From Rhynchospora pubera (lineage: Eukaryota > Streptophyta > Magnoliopsida > Poales > Cyperaceae), in the NCBI GenBank assembly GCA_028095005.1, contig CM051459.1:147478901-147542900 (forward strand): a stretch of DNA of 64,000 nucleotides, read 5' to 3'. Below, in pieces: positions 48,830 to 58,767 of this stretch (the stretch's first letter is position 1; each line of letters opens with the position of its first letter). Under the pieces are notes generated by a model. It worked only from the letters and a program-made list of their open reading frames with translations, made no database searches and was not told the DNA's origin. Made by a program: the position numbers and the translations under genes.

Positions 48830-50850
48830 ACAAGAGGGATTCTATTTAACCATTGAGACGGCTCATTTTCTTCTCACTCCATCTAACTTCATCTTCTTTG
48901 CCTCATCAGAGTTAAGTGTTCTCTCAATCTTCTCTTCTCTTTATTTTGCATCCACGCCTCTTCATTTCTCAAGTCTAAGCTTTGGTTTCCTTAGCTTAGG
49001 CTTTTAACAGTTTAGCTTCATGTCTCATGTGGCTAGGCTCTGTAATACGGTTTAGATTGAAGTCTTCTTCAACCTAGATCTGGTTTTATGGTGAGGACTT
49101 TCATTGGTTCGAGCCATGGATCCATTATTTATTCCATTCCCTGCTTGTTCATGCCGCTCATACATTGTTTTGATCTTTCTTGTTGTTTGGCTGCTCACAG
49201 ATCTATTGATGGAGTCAAAGTTGGCTGCTTTTTGAAGATCAGTTGCAACTCGGCATTTTGTATCTTGCAAACCCAGGTACTCTTCTATTTCCTTTTATTT
49301 CTCTTGTTTTTCTTCACTCCCTTCCGTTGGTGCATTTGTTTAGACTTGCCATCTCACCCTTCTTCCACTTAGGTGTTCAATTCCACATCAGAGGCAGTAG
49401 TAGCAGTAAAGGCCAAAAGCTTTATCTTTTCCTTCATCAGGTACCATTTTTACAACTCCTTATTTACTTCCTTTTCTTCTTGTCTGATAGATTGTTTTCT
49501 TCCCCTGATTTTGGGTTTCTTCTCCATGCATTTCATTCACTTATGGCTTATTTTCGTTCTCAACTATCACTGTTTTAAACACCCTCCGTTCTGTCCTGGG
49601 TTTTAAACTTTTAAGTGCATTTCTTGTAAAAGTTTTCGCACACATTGTCATTTTTCATATCCCTTTCTGCATGTCATTATTTCTTCTTCTTACTTCTCTA
49701 CTGTTTTCTGTTCGACAGCTGCCTTCTTTTTTTTTTCTCAACATTTTTATTGAAAAGAACTCCATTTTGCTTTGCACTGTTGGGTGAGATAAAGAAATAA
49801 GGTGCCTTTTCCATTCTATTTCTCGTCCTCGCATTGCACCTTTCTTCTGATTGCATTACAGTCATCTCAATCGTTCCCATTTACCACTCCTCCTCTGCAA
49901 AGTTCCGAGGAAAACAATTAATGGTTGGGCCAATTCCTCCTTCTCCTCACACGGGCCCTCTTTTCTAATCAACAAACGAACGCCCCAAGTCCGCTACTCT
50001 TTTCCCCTACCATTGCTGGGTCTGAAAACCTTCTGGGCCTCCAATTTTTACCTTCGGCCCGTTGTTTCTTCAATTATTGGGTCATAACAAATTTTGGGCC
50101 TCTGTTTTTTTTTACTCTCGACCTACCGCCTCCTTATGGGGCCGCGACAATGAATGTGTTTTTTTTTTTTTACTCTTTCGGCCCACACTTCTTCACTGTT
50201 GGGCTATCAATTTTATGGGTCCCCCTTTTTTTTGCATGTAGTCCATCGCCTCTTCTTCGCTATTGGGCCGACAGAATTTCTGGGCCTTCTCCTTTATTTT
50301 CTTTCGGCCCATCTCTTTATATGAACTATGTGCATTATTTATTAAGCCTTCTTCATCTCGTGTTTTGTAGGTTATTTCTCGCGGTTTCAACGACTACTTT
50401 GAGCTCACATTCTCTTGCTTTCCCAAGGTACACACTTCTCCTCCTCTTTGAACATATGGATTGTGAATGATTGTAACTCATGAAATTATGCCTTAGCCTC
50501 CATTTATTGGGTATGATGTGACTTGTGTTTGTAATGAGGCTATTTGAGTTTGATTTGATGAAATGTGCATGGTACATCACTTGTTGGGCACGAATATGGG
50601 TCGTGAATTGTTGTTTGTCGGGACATGACTTGTTTTGGTGGCATCAATTGTTTTTGCATGATGGGTTATTTTGTGAACGTGATTTGTGTTATGGGTTTGA
50701 GTTGCTTGGTTACTTGAACTATTTTGGAAACATGAGTTGCTTTTGAGAACTTGGATAGGCACCGGTTTCAAGCCATTAGGTGGGTAGGTAGTTCAAGGTT
50801 GCTTAGAAAGTCATTTTTATTGGTTTTGTTCTGTTTGGAAGTGTTCTTTG
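48830..50850 (+). promoter_or_regulatory. Putative promoter and spliced leader of the PMD gene
   Basis: A TATA-like TATTTAA (48843-48849) is followed by a pyrimidine-rich leader. Three segments have good acceptor and donor sites and could be 5' UTR exons: 49201-49276, 49373-49440 and 50371-50427. A GGGCC-rich tandem array (49922-50335) lies in one of the putative introns. All of this is inference from splice-site quality; no transcript evidence is available here. Confidence 0.3.
49922..50335. repeat. ~60-65 bp tandem units rich in TGGGCC/GGCCCA
   Basis: About six degenerate units each pair a TTGGGC(C/T) with a TTTCGGCCCA or similar and a T-rich filler. TGGGCC/GGCCCA is the site II element bound by TCP factors in many plant promoters. 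Units with opposite-strand motifs can also pair as hairpins. Confidence 0.6.
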
Positions 50851-53800
50851 ATGGCATACTGGAAACGACCCGCTGATCTCCCAATCAATCGTCCTTCAGA
50901 AGATGAAATCAAAGCCTTCATTCGTTCTTATGACCCCAAAAATCGCTTTCCTGAACATCACCCTGACATTCGTGCTGAAATGCTAGAAGGTCGCGACTTC
51001 TCATATGGCCGAATACCTCGTCATGAAGCAACCCCTTTTCTTTCTCCTAAAGATCCATTCTCTTTGTTTCCTCGTAAGAACCCTTTGACACAACAAGTCA
51101 CCACCATTCTCTATGATAATTTCCCTCGTCGCCGTCGTATCATGCAATCGGGTCCCCATGGTGGTACAACTATGGCTCTTCGTGCAATTGAGGAGCCTAG
51201 CCATCATGATGGTCCTGCTAGAATCCTTCACCCCGCTACTAATGCCATGACTTATCCGGCCGTGCACCTCCCAGGTGTTGCTATGGTAGCGGGTACCACT
51301 AAACCTTGGCATTCAGTCACTTTCAACGTGAGAGGAGGTCTTCTCCACAACCCGGGTCAAACTGAGTGGACCCTCTTTTGCTTGAGAAACTATAGGACTT
51401 TGTTGAAAAAGGCCGGTATTTTCGAGGCTGTAGCTCTTGCACCTTTTGATTATCACCCAAATGTGCCTGTTTTCAAGGCCTTCGTGAGTAATTGGAACTA
51501 CCCCACCAATTCCTTATTAGTTGAAGATCGTTTCATGACCGTGACTCTTGATGACTTAGAAGATGTGGCTGGTTTGCCTGTTCTGGGTTCTCCTTATGAA
51601 GAGTACTCGCCTCCTGATTCAGATCTTTTTGGAATGAACCCGGATGGTACTTGGAAGTATTCATTTGGAGTGAGGCGGGTTTATGAAATATACAATGAGA
51701 TCTCTGAAAGCCGATATAAGAGGAATAAAGGTGCCAAAGTTCCTTTGCGTGCTTGGGTGGAATATTTCACCGATCTTACTGAAAAGTCCGTTGATTGGCC
51801 TTCGCCTTCTATCTTGAATGAAAGGCTTCTTAGGGGTGATGTGTCCAAAGCAAGTCTATCTAGCTTGACTTCTAGGGCCTCTTCCTTGGATGATGAGACT
51901 GTTCTCACCGCTTATCTTGCTTGGTGGCTCTGTTATTTTATTGTGCCTGGGCAATCAGTTGGTGTTTTCCGACCAGAAACCATTATTGCAGCTAACGCCA
52001 TGGCTCGTGGTAAGCGATTGATCTTGGCTGTTCCGGCATTGGTTAACCTCTATAAGTCCCTTCGCCTCTTGGCCTCTTCTCCTGATCCTTCTTGCACTCC
52101 CACGGTGATCCCTTACCATCTCTTATTTGGGTGGGTCCGCTTGAATTGGCCTCGAGTCTATGATTCTCCTGTGATGTCTGAGCCGTTGATGAAGTTTCTC
52201 CCAAAGCTGGCCGCTATTGCTCATGTAAACCCCGCTAGGTGCCCGGATCCTTGGAAGACGCATCTGTTCTTTGTCCAGAGTCGTGAAGCCGTGGCCGCTC
52301 GTTCTCGTTCTTTTCGCTTGGGTCTTTCAGTGGCTTCTTCTGAGCGTGAGATTGAAGACAAAGCACCTCTCCCTGGTGGACCTTTTCCACTCCTTGCTAA
52401 TTCTCTTCGAGATGCGGAACTCCTTGTGAGCATGCGTGAAGCGCTCCTTCCTTACCGTTCGGGGAATAACTTGTCAGCTGAGATTTATTGCCCTTCCTTG
52501 GTTGCTCATCAATTCGGCTATGACCAGTACATCCCTGCTATGCTCATTCCACCTGCACATGGCTCATTACCTATGAATTTGCTTACTCATGCTCACCTTT
52601 GGCATTCTTACTCACAATTGGGCACGGGTGTGAAATGTTGGGTTCCTTCTTCCAAGCGCGTGGGAACTATTACTGCCCGCTTCTTCAGGTGGTTTACCCA
52701 TTTAGTGGAATCTTTTCATGAGCGCCTCCAAGAAGAGATCATAAGACGTGTGTATCCTTCCAATGCTCACGCCCGTTGTTCTCACAAACATCCTCCTCGT
52801 GGGCCTAGTCTACCTGATGACTTTCATGGATTGGACGGGGTCATTCACTATCTCTCAAAGAAAGAGACAATGGCTGCTCTCTCTAAACCTCCTTTTATCA
52901 CCTCTTCAGGTCTAACACTAACATCTTTTCCTTCCACTTTGTTCTTCTTTTAGGGTCAAATGTTTTGTGGCTAATTTTCTTTCCTCGTTCTATGAATAGT
53001 TGATAAGCCCACGACAGAAACTCCTACTCAGGCAAGAGCACGTGAATCTCCTCCTCCCGTTAGTGAGGCTAATGTGGATGCAGAGGCTGATGATGCGGGT
53101 GAAAAGGAAACGGTTGATCAGTCACCGCCTCACTCGACTCCACCTTTTGTCGATGAAGAGTTAGGCTCCTTTATGAAAGAGGGAGAGGCTTTTGCCAATT
53201 CTTGCATCGAGGAATCTTTGAGAGAAGGTATTCTTATACGTCCTTTTTTTTGCAAGCCTCTTGACTTCTGAATTTAACTCCTTTTCTGACCATTATTCAG
53301 ATATTTCTGGTGAAGTGGAGGAAACTCCTTCAAAAGGTCAAAGCGACAACCTCGTTCCTACCACTTTTGCTAGCTCTTCTAGTTTGCCTTCAACTTCTTC
53401 TATTCGGGCTAAGCCACCTCCAAGTATTTCCAATGCTTTCGTGGGGCCAAAGTCCCTAACATGGCTTCCTCCTGATATCAAGCTCCCAGAAGAGCCGGAA
53501 ATCATTGAGATTAGTGACGAACCAGATCCCGCCCCTCCTATGTCCTTGAATCCTCCTGGAGGTATATCCATTCTTCACGAACCTTCCTCTTTTATCGTGT
53601 CTTTTTTCCTTTGGTGATTCTTGCTTCATGTTCTCCTTCCTTGTACACTTGTAGTTTTCCTTGTTGATGAGGTGGCACGACTTCTATGGAAGCTTGCTGA
53701 AACGTGTGGTGAAACATGCCTAGGCCGTCAGTTCTTTGATTATGGTTGTTTCCAATACTTGCAAGGGACTGATCGTAATGACACCCTTGAGCACCTTGCC

Positions 53801-54316
53801 AACTTGGGTTTAGTGCCTTTGCGCTTTCACCTTCATTTCATCACTAAGGAGTTCATTCAATGGGAATACTCCAAGAGGCTTCGTGTTCTTTCTTCTGCTA
53901 CTCTTAAAAGGGGCCATGCCGAGTCTAAGGTTTTCTCCATCCTTGAGCTTCAAAAGGAACTTCCCTTAATGATTGCTACCAGTCGCCGCCAGTATGAGTT
54001 CCTTAGAGCTAGCCATGATTTTTCTAAGGTTAATCTGGTGGAGTCAGAAATTGCCCGTCTCGAGGGAGAGTTGGAAGGTCTTCCTTCTACATTGGCAGCA
54101 TGCACTACCTTCATGAAATCTGCATGGTCTGATCATAGTCACGCGGTAGGCCGCATGAAACGTCTTTGGGTTGATTGCGAAAAACATGCCAAGGAAGCTC
54201 GCAAACTGGTTGTTTATGTGAACACGACACTCACTGAGTTACATCGCTTCTTTAGCTCTTCTAGGCGCATAGTAAGGCCTCATAGGGATGCTTCCGTCCG
54301 CCCTCGCCCTTATTAG
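50851..54316 (+). CDS. Plant mobile domain (aminotransferase-like) protein, transposon-borne
   Basis: Four exons: 50851-52909, 53000-53227, 53301-53561 and 53655-54316. They total 3210 nt, 1069 residues, with all three introns in phase 1. Exon 1 holds a plant mobile domain (PMD, also called aminotransferase-like): FMTVTLDDLEDVAGLPVLG near residue 230, AYLAWWLCYFIVPG and IIAANAMARGKRLILAVPAL near 355-400, and HLLFGWVRLNWPR near 423. Exons 2-3 encode an acidic Ser/Pro-rich linker ending IKLPEEPEIIEISDEPDP. Exon 4 encodes a helical, probably coiled-coil domain (VDEVARLLWKLAETCGETCL to the basic end RPHRDASVRPRPY). PMD proteins exist both as host genes (MAIN/MAIL1) and inside Gypsy and Mutator-like transposons; this one sits in an LTR-bounded unit, antisense to gag. 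The biochemical role is unknown. The ATG at 50851 has G at +4. No stop or frameshift breaks it. Confidence 0.8.
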
Positions 54317-54637
54317 TTTCTTGCATTAGGTTGTTTTATGGGTCTTCTATTATGGCCTTGTATTTTTATTTAACAACTGTTTGAGACCTTGTATCTTTCT
54401 TGTTTGTGGCTTGTTTGAAGTCTTGAATCTTTAGTTGTCGGTGGGATTAGGAGGCTTTGTGTTTCTCGGTTTAAGAACATTTTGGATGGTGTTGGTTATA
54501 ATGAATGCACTGTTTGTGATGATCTGGTTTATGATGATCTGGTTTATGTTGATGTTTATCTCTTTATGCTATCTTCCCTTAAGCTCTTTTGGTTTGTTGT
54601 GCATACTTTTCTTGTTCTTGCATTTGTAGGGTGAGAC
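54317..54637. other. Spacer between PMD gene and the 251-residue gene
   Basis: T- and G-rich sequence with repeated GATGATCTGGTTTATG (54517, 54532). A splice acceptor TTTGTAG at 54623-54629 suggests that the next gene has an upstream non-coding exon here. Confidence 0.4.
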
Positions 54638-55500
54638 ATGGGCGATCATGACATGGATCCCGCTTTCAATGCCCAGGACAACGCTCATCACGATGACATT
54701 CCTGGATTCTGGCTTAACTTCATGATACCACCGCCCCCTCCTATCTACGCGGGTAGTCTTCTTTACTGGGCTTGATGTTTTCACTTTCTTCTCTTTTTGC
54801 TTGACCGCTTGTGCTTATCTCTTCCTTGTTGTTCATGGCTGCTTTCTTGTATTTTGTAGATGTCACTGTGGAGACTTTGAGGGATGCTGTCACGGCTCTG
54901 CAGGAGGCCAGTATGCACACTGCCGCGCCCCTTGACGTCGTTACTGACGAGCTCTTCCTCCATCTCTCTCTTGCCACTCCGTCCAACCGTGGCGTACCAG
55001 GTCAGGTAGCGGGTCTCGTAGGGACGTGCCATGCTGCCTTAGCCACCCTTCGATGGGACTTCCTTGTTCCTGAGTTCACCTCTCTCGTTTCTCGCATTCG
55101 AGCTTCTACTCAGATTATGGAGTCCACTGCTCTTGTCTGCGGTGACCTGGCCACTCGCTACCGTGCCATTGGTGAGTATCTCTCCTCTCTCCTTATTGCC
55201 TACACAGAGGCTGCTCCCCTAGGTGGTGCATCTTTTGCACATAACGTAGAGGCTAGTCGTGCCAGAGAGGAGTTGAGCTATGCGGGCCCCTTGGAGACGA
55301 CTTATTCCCTCCTCTTGGATACTTGGGGCGAGTTTCTGGATACTGCTCGTCTTCGTTGTCAGGAGGAGGCCAGCAGTGTGGGTCGGTTCTTTGCTGAGAT
55401 CCGTAGGCGTAGAGATGTTGCCCGTGAGCATTATGAGCGCCTTATTCAGCTATTGGCTCGCGCTAGGGCGAGGAGCATTGCTGCTCATGGGGCCATTTAG
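54638..55500 (+). CDS. Unknown 251-residue helical protein, transposon cargo
   Basis: Two exons: 54638-54752 (MGDHDMDPAFNAQDNAHHDD..) and 54860-55500, joined in phase 1. The first exon encodes an acidic, His/Asp-rich head ending PPPPPIYAG. The second is mostly alpha-helical with Ala, Leu and Arg-rich segments (VTVETLRDAVTALQEA, RIRASTQIMESTALVCGDLA, AEIRRRRDVAREHYERLIQL) and ends RARARSIAAHGAI. I do not recognise the family. The same intron phase and the helical, Arg-rich tail recall exon 4 of the PMD gene just upstream, so the two may interact or share ancestry; that is inference. A stop-free spliced frame and strong GC contrast with the spacers support a real gene. Confidence 0.6.
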
Positions 55501-56464
55501 CAGGTTTGCTCTCTATCCTCTTTGTGATCTTGATGCCATGGATATTGATACTTGTGGTTTGTCATGTTGGTGTTAATACTTGTTGTTTGGCATGGTCGTG
55601 TCTTGTGATTGCACTTGTTGAAGATGCGTTTGGATGATAACGTTTGATGCCTGTTTTGTCTGATATGGATGTGTTGGACTTGGTTGACTTGGTTTGGTGA
55701 TGCTTGCATGTCTTGGGGTTAGTGAGCTTTGTTGTAGAATTGTGCTTCCTTGTCTTGCCATGTTCGATTGACTTTGCGCTTGACTGAGCTCTTACGCTCG
55801 GGGCTTCTTTGCGCACTTGATTGCGATGCAACAAGTGATTCCTTTCCTTCTCTTTCCCACCTGATTGAGCTCTCGCGCTCAAGGTTTCCTTTCTCTTTCT
55901 CTTTTTGCAATACAACGGTTATTTCGTCATTCTTGCGCTGATTGGGCTTTCGCGCTCAAGGCTTTCTTCTTACTCATCTCGCGAGGTTCGAATAATCTTA
56001 CTCTTACCACCGCTTCTTCAAGAGATATGGGAATTTGGCCCATACTCATTTTCTTTCCTTCTTTTTTCTTTTAGAATCTCGAACACACATAGATCCACTC
56101 CACAATTTAGGTTAGGGTATTTGGCCCGCTCCTGTCTTTCCTTGGGCCTGAACCTACACGAGCCTTGACTCTTCTCTTTTTTTTGTTGTTTTTCTTCTGA
56201 CATTAGCCTCGAACGCTTCCGCTTCTTCTACGCCTTCTTGACTTCATACCGTTTCTTTCAAGCACTAGTTTGAACGGTTTGCTTCCACTTCCTACCATCT
56301 CGACCTTAACTTTCTCCACATGTTCACACGTTCACCATTAATCTCAACTTACACCCTTTTCTCTTCTCGTGCCTATATAAGCACGCCTTTGTTCTCCTCT
56401 TTTCTTCATCCAAATTCACTGTACTGTTTCATCTTCTTCCCTACTTTTTCAGTTTCTTATCACC
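55501..56464. other. Upstream region of the 401-residue gene, with three imperfect repeats
   Basis: Three units of about 77-81 bp start at 55781, 55862 and 55939 with TGACTGAGCTCTTACGCTCG, TGATTGAGCTCTCGCGCTCA and TGATTGGGCTTTCGCGCTCA. Each can form a small GAGC..GCTC hairpin. Pyrimidine-rich leader sequence and a TATA box follow. Confidence 0.55.
56374..56381 (+). promoter_or_regulatory. TATA box of the 401-residue gene
   Basis: TATATAAG in a GC-flanked context (GTGCCTATATAAGCACGCC), 91 bp upstream of the ATG at 56465. The expected start site about 30 bp downstream falls in CTTTTCTTCATCC, typical of plant initiators. Confidence 0.6.
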
Positions 56465-57789
56465 ATGTCTTCTACTCCTTCATCCAAACGTGCCAGAGAC
56501 GCTTCTGGTTCCTCCGCTCTTCGCCTGGATTCTACTTTTCCTGATTGGTCTCTTACCCCCGATAACCGCTACCTCTTTCGCGATGAGACTGCCTTCCTTT
56601 CTTACTACAATGACATGGGTAACGAAGAGCGGCCTGTGGCTGATTGCTATTTCTTCCGTCCTATGAGGAGGATGCCAGTGGAGCAAGTGAATCTTATTAG
56701 GGATTGGCTGGATTCATGGAGTTTGGCCGGCTTGGCCGACTGCGATCATGCATATCATCCTAGAATTACCCGTCTCTTCTATGCCAATCTTAGAATCTCT
56801 TTCAACCATTATGGAACTCCTTCGGCCTCTTCCTATCTGTTTGGTCGTTTCTTTCATATCACAACCGGAGATTTGGCTAACTACTTGCGGGCTGCCAATA
56901 CTGCCAACGGTTCCACCATTTATGCCTATCAGAGATGGCCTCAAGGTTTTGGAAGTTATCAGGAATGTCGCCAATGGTTTCAGGCGGCGGCTCCTGATGT
57001 AGAAAGGGTGTCTACTTTCCATTTACCCGCTCTTCATAGGTACTTTCTTTCTTCATTCTTTCTCTTCAATCGCCTTCTCCTTATCTTTTAATTGCCTTTC
57101 CTCCGGTTGCGTTTTCTCTCAACCCCTTTTGTTTACCTCCTTTTGTCATGACTTTTAGGTTTCTCTTCTTGGTGGTTAATGACATCATCTTTCCGCAAGG
57201 GACAATGACCCATTTCGCCAAACCTGGAAGCCTCTTCTACCTCCGTAATCTGATTCAAAAGCAATGGCCCATCAATTTGGCCCACATGATCCTCTTCCAC
57301 ATGCACCAAGTAGCGATCTCTGATCGAGAACCGCTTCCCTATGGCCATCTTATTGAAGCTCTCATGCTTAGGGCTCGCATCCGTGTGCCTGACATGTTAT
57401 GGGGCAATCGTACTTCTGATGCTGATGTGGTACATCCCTTCAACCTTCTCCTTTCATTGCCACTTATCGGGTGGGTTGAATCTTCAATGGACATGTTGGT
57501 TCCCGATCCTAATCAGCCGGTGAATGACTATATCTTGCTTCCTAATGCGGCCCCCAATCAGTACGGTCCTATGGGTGTTGATTCTCCGCCGGATGACAAC
57601 TCTGCCATGATGGTCCTTGATGACCCTGCCCCTGTCTCAATTCGGGGTTTGGTTGATCAACGCTTCGGTGAATTGAATGCCCGCTTGGACACCTTAGAAG
57701 GAATGATTCAAGCTATCTCCGTCACTCTTAACAACTTGGCCGGTGGTGGATCTGCGGTTGTTGATGAAGTCGTGGCTGCCCCAGAGTAA
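56465..57789 (+). CDS. Putative plant transposon protein, 401 residues
   Basis: Two exons: 56465-57039 and 57159-57789 (TAA), joined in phase 2, 1206 nt. The start MSSTPSSKRARD is in good context (CACCATGTC). Features: a basic nuclear-signal-like head, then RITRLFYANLRISF and LFGRFFHITTGDLANYL, then VNDIIFPQGTMTHF, and LPYGHLIEALMLRARIRVP. This order resembles the family annotated in plant genomes as putative plant transposon protein, which accompanies retrotransposon gag genes. The C-terminus is acidic and ends in a short predicted coiled coil (RFGELNARLDTLEGMIQAIS). The function is unknown. It has its own TATA box and lies tail to tail with the gag-like gene. Confidence 0.65.
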
Positions 57790-58767
57790 ACGACCATCTT
57801 GATCTGCCTTGCCCCAGTGTTAGCTTTAGGGCACTCTTATGTCTTCTGCTTTGTCTTCCTTTAGTCGCCATCGGTTGTTGTTTTAAACTTCTCTTGTATT
57901 AGGCTTCTTTATGCAGTGGTTGTAATGATGTATCTTCTTTTGATGAATGGAACTCTCTGCTTTCTTCTTTTTACTCTTCTCCCCTACTTGTCTTGCATGT
58001 TTTGCGGCTGCCCCAGTGTGATTGTCCACCGTCTTGCACTACAACATGGTTGATTGGTCGTCCTTGCCCCAGTGTGATCCTTCTTTCTTGTAACTATCTC
58101 CACAATGCGAACAATATTAGTAGCATAACTTTGCACCCTCGAGAATCATAAGAATCCGTCATCGGTTGCAAAAAGGACTCTAGTGTGTGTTTTATTATAA
58201 AAATGTAGGCATTTGTATCGGAGATGCCCTATGAACGTCCAAAAGGACAAGGACACTCCTTTACACTTAGGCCCGGCGGGACAAACTCCTATCTAACATA
58301 TTCTAAAGTTGAGGACTTTTATTTATCTACAATTGCCTTGTTTATTTTGGGCCTTGCAAAGGAATGTTCCATGATGTTCAAAAGAACGAAACACCCTTAC
58401 AAGCATTAGCCCGACATGACATAATACCTTGCTCTTCGGGTTTTGGGTTAAAAGGTTAAGTTAAGGTTTTGGGTTTTGGGTTAAAAGGTTAAGTTAAGGT
58501 TTTGGATTTTGGGTTTATTGGATCCTAACGTTTTCGTTGGGATTTATTCTAAGGTTTTATTGGACTATGTACATGGTTTTGTGGTTTTGGACTTTAACGG
58601 GTTTTGGTTATTATAGGTTTTTGTGGATTTCTGAGTTTTAGTGGAGTTTTGGTTTTTTGTGGACTAGGCCTTATTGTGGATAAGATGTAGTTGTAGGTTT
58701 TGGTTGTTTTTGGTAGAATGGTTTTTGGGTTTTGAAGAAACGGGTTTTAGGTGTAGTACTTCTTCAT
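57790..58767. other. Convergent 3' spacer between the 401-residue gene and gag-like gene
   Basis: The stretch probably holds both 3' UTRs. TGCCCCAGTGT(G/T)A recurs at 57810, 58010 and 58062. A 33 bp direct repeat of TTTTGGGTTAAAAGGTTAAG starts at 58441 and 58474. The plus strand is then strikingly G/T-rich to about 58740. No gene is seen. Confidence 0.5.
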
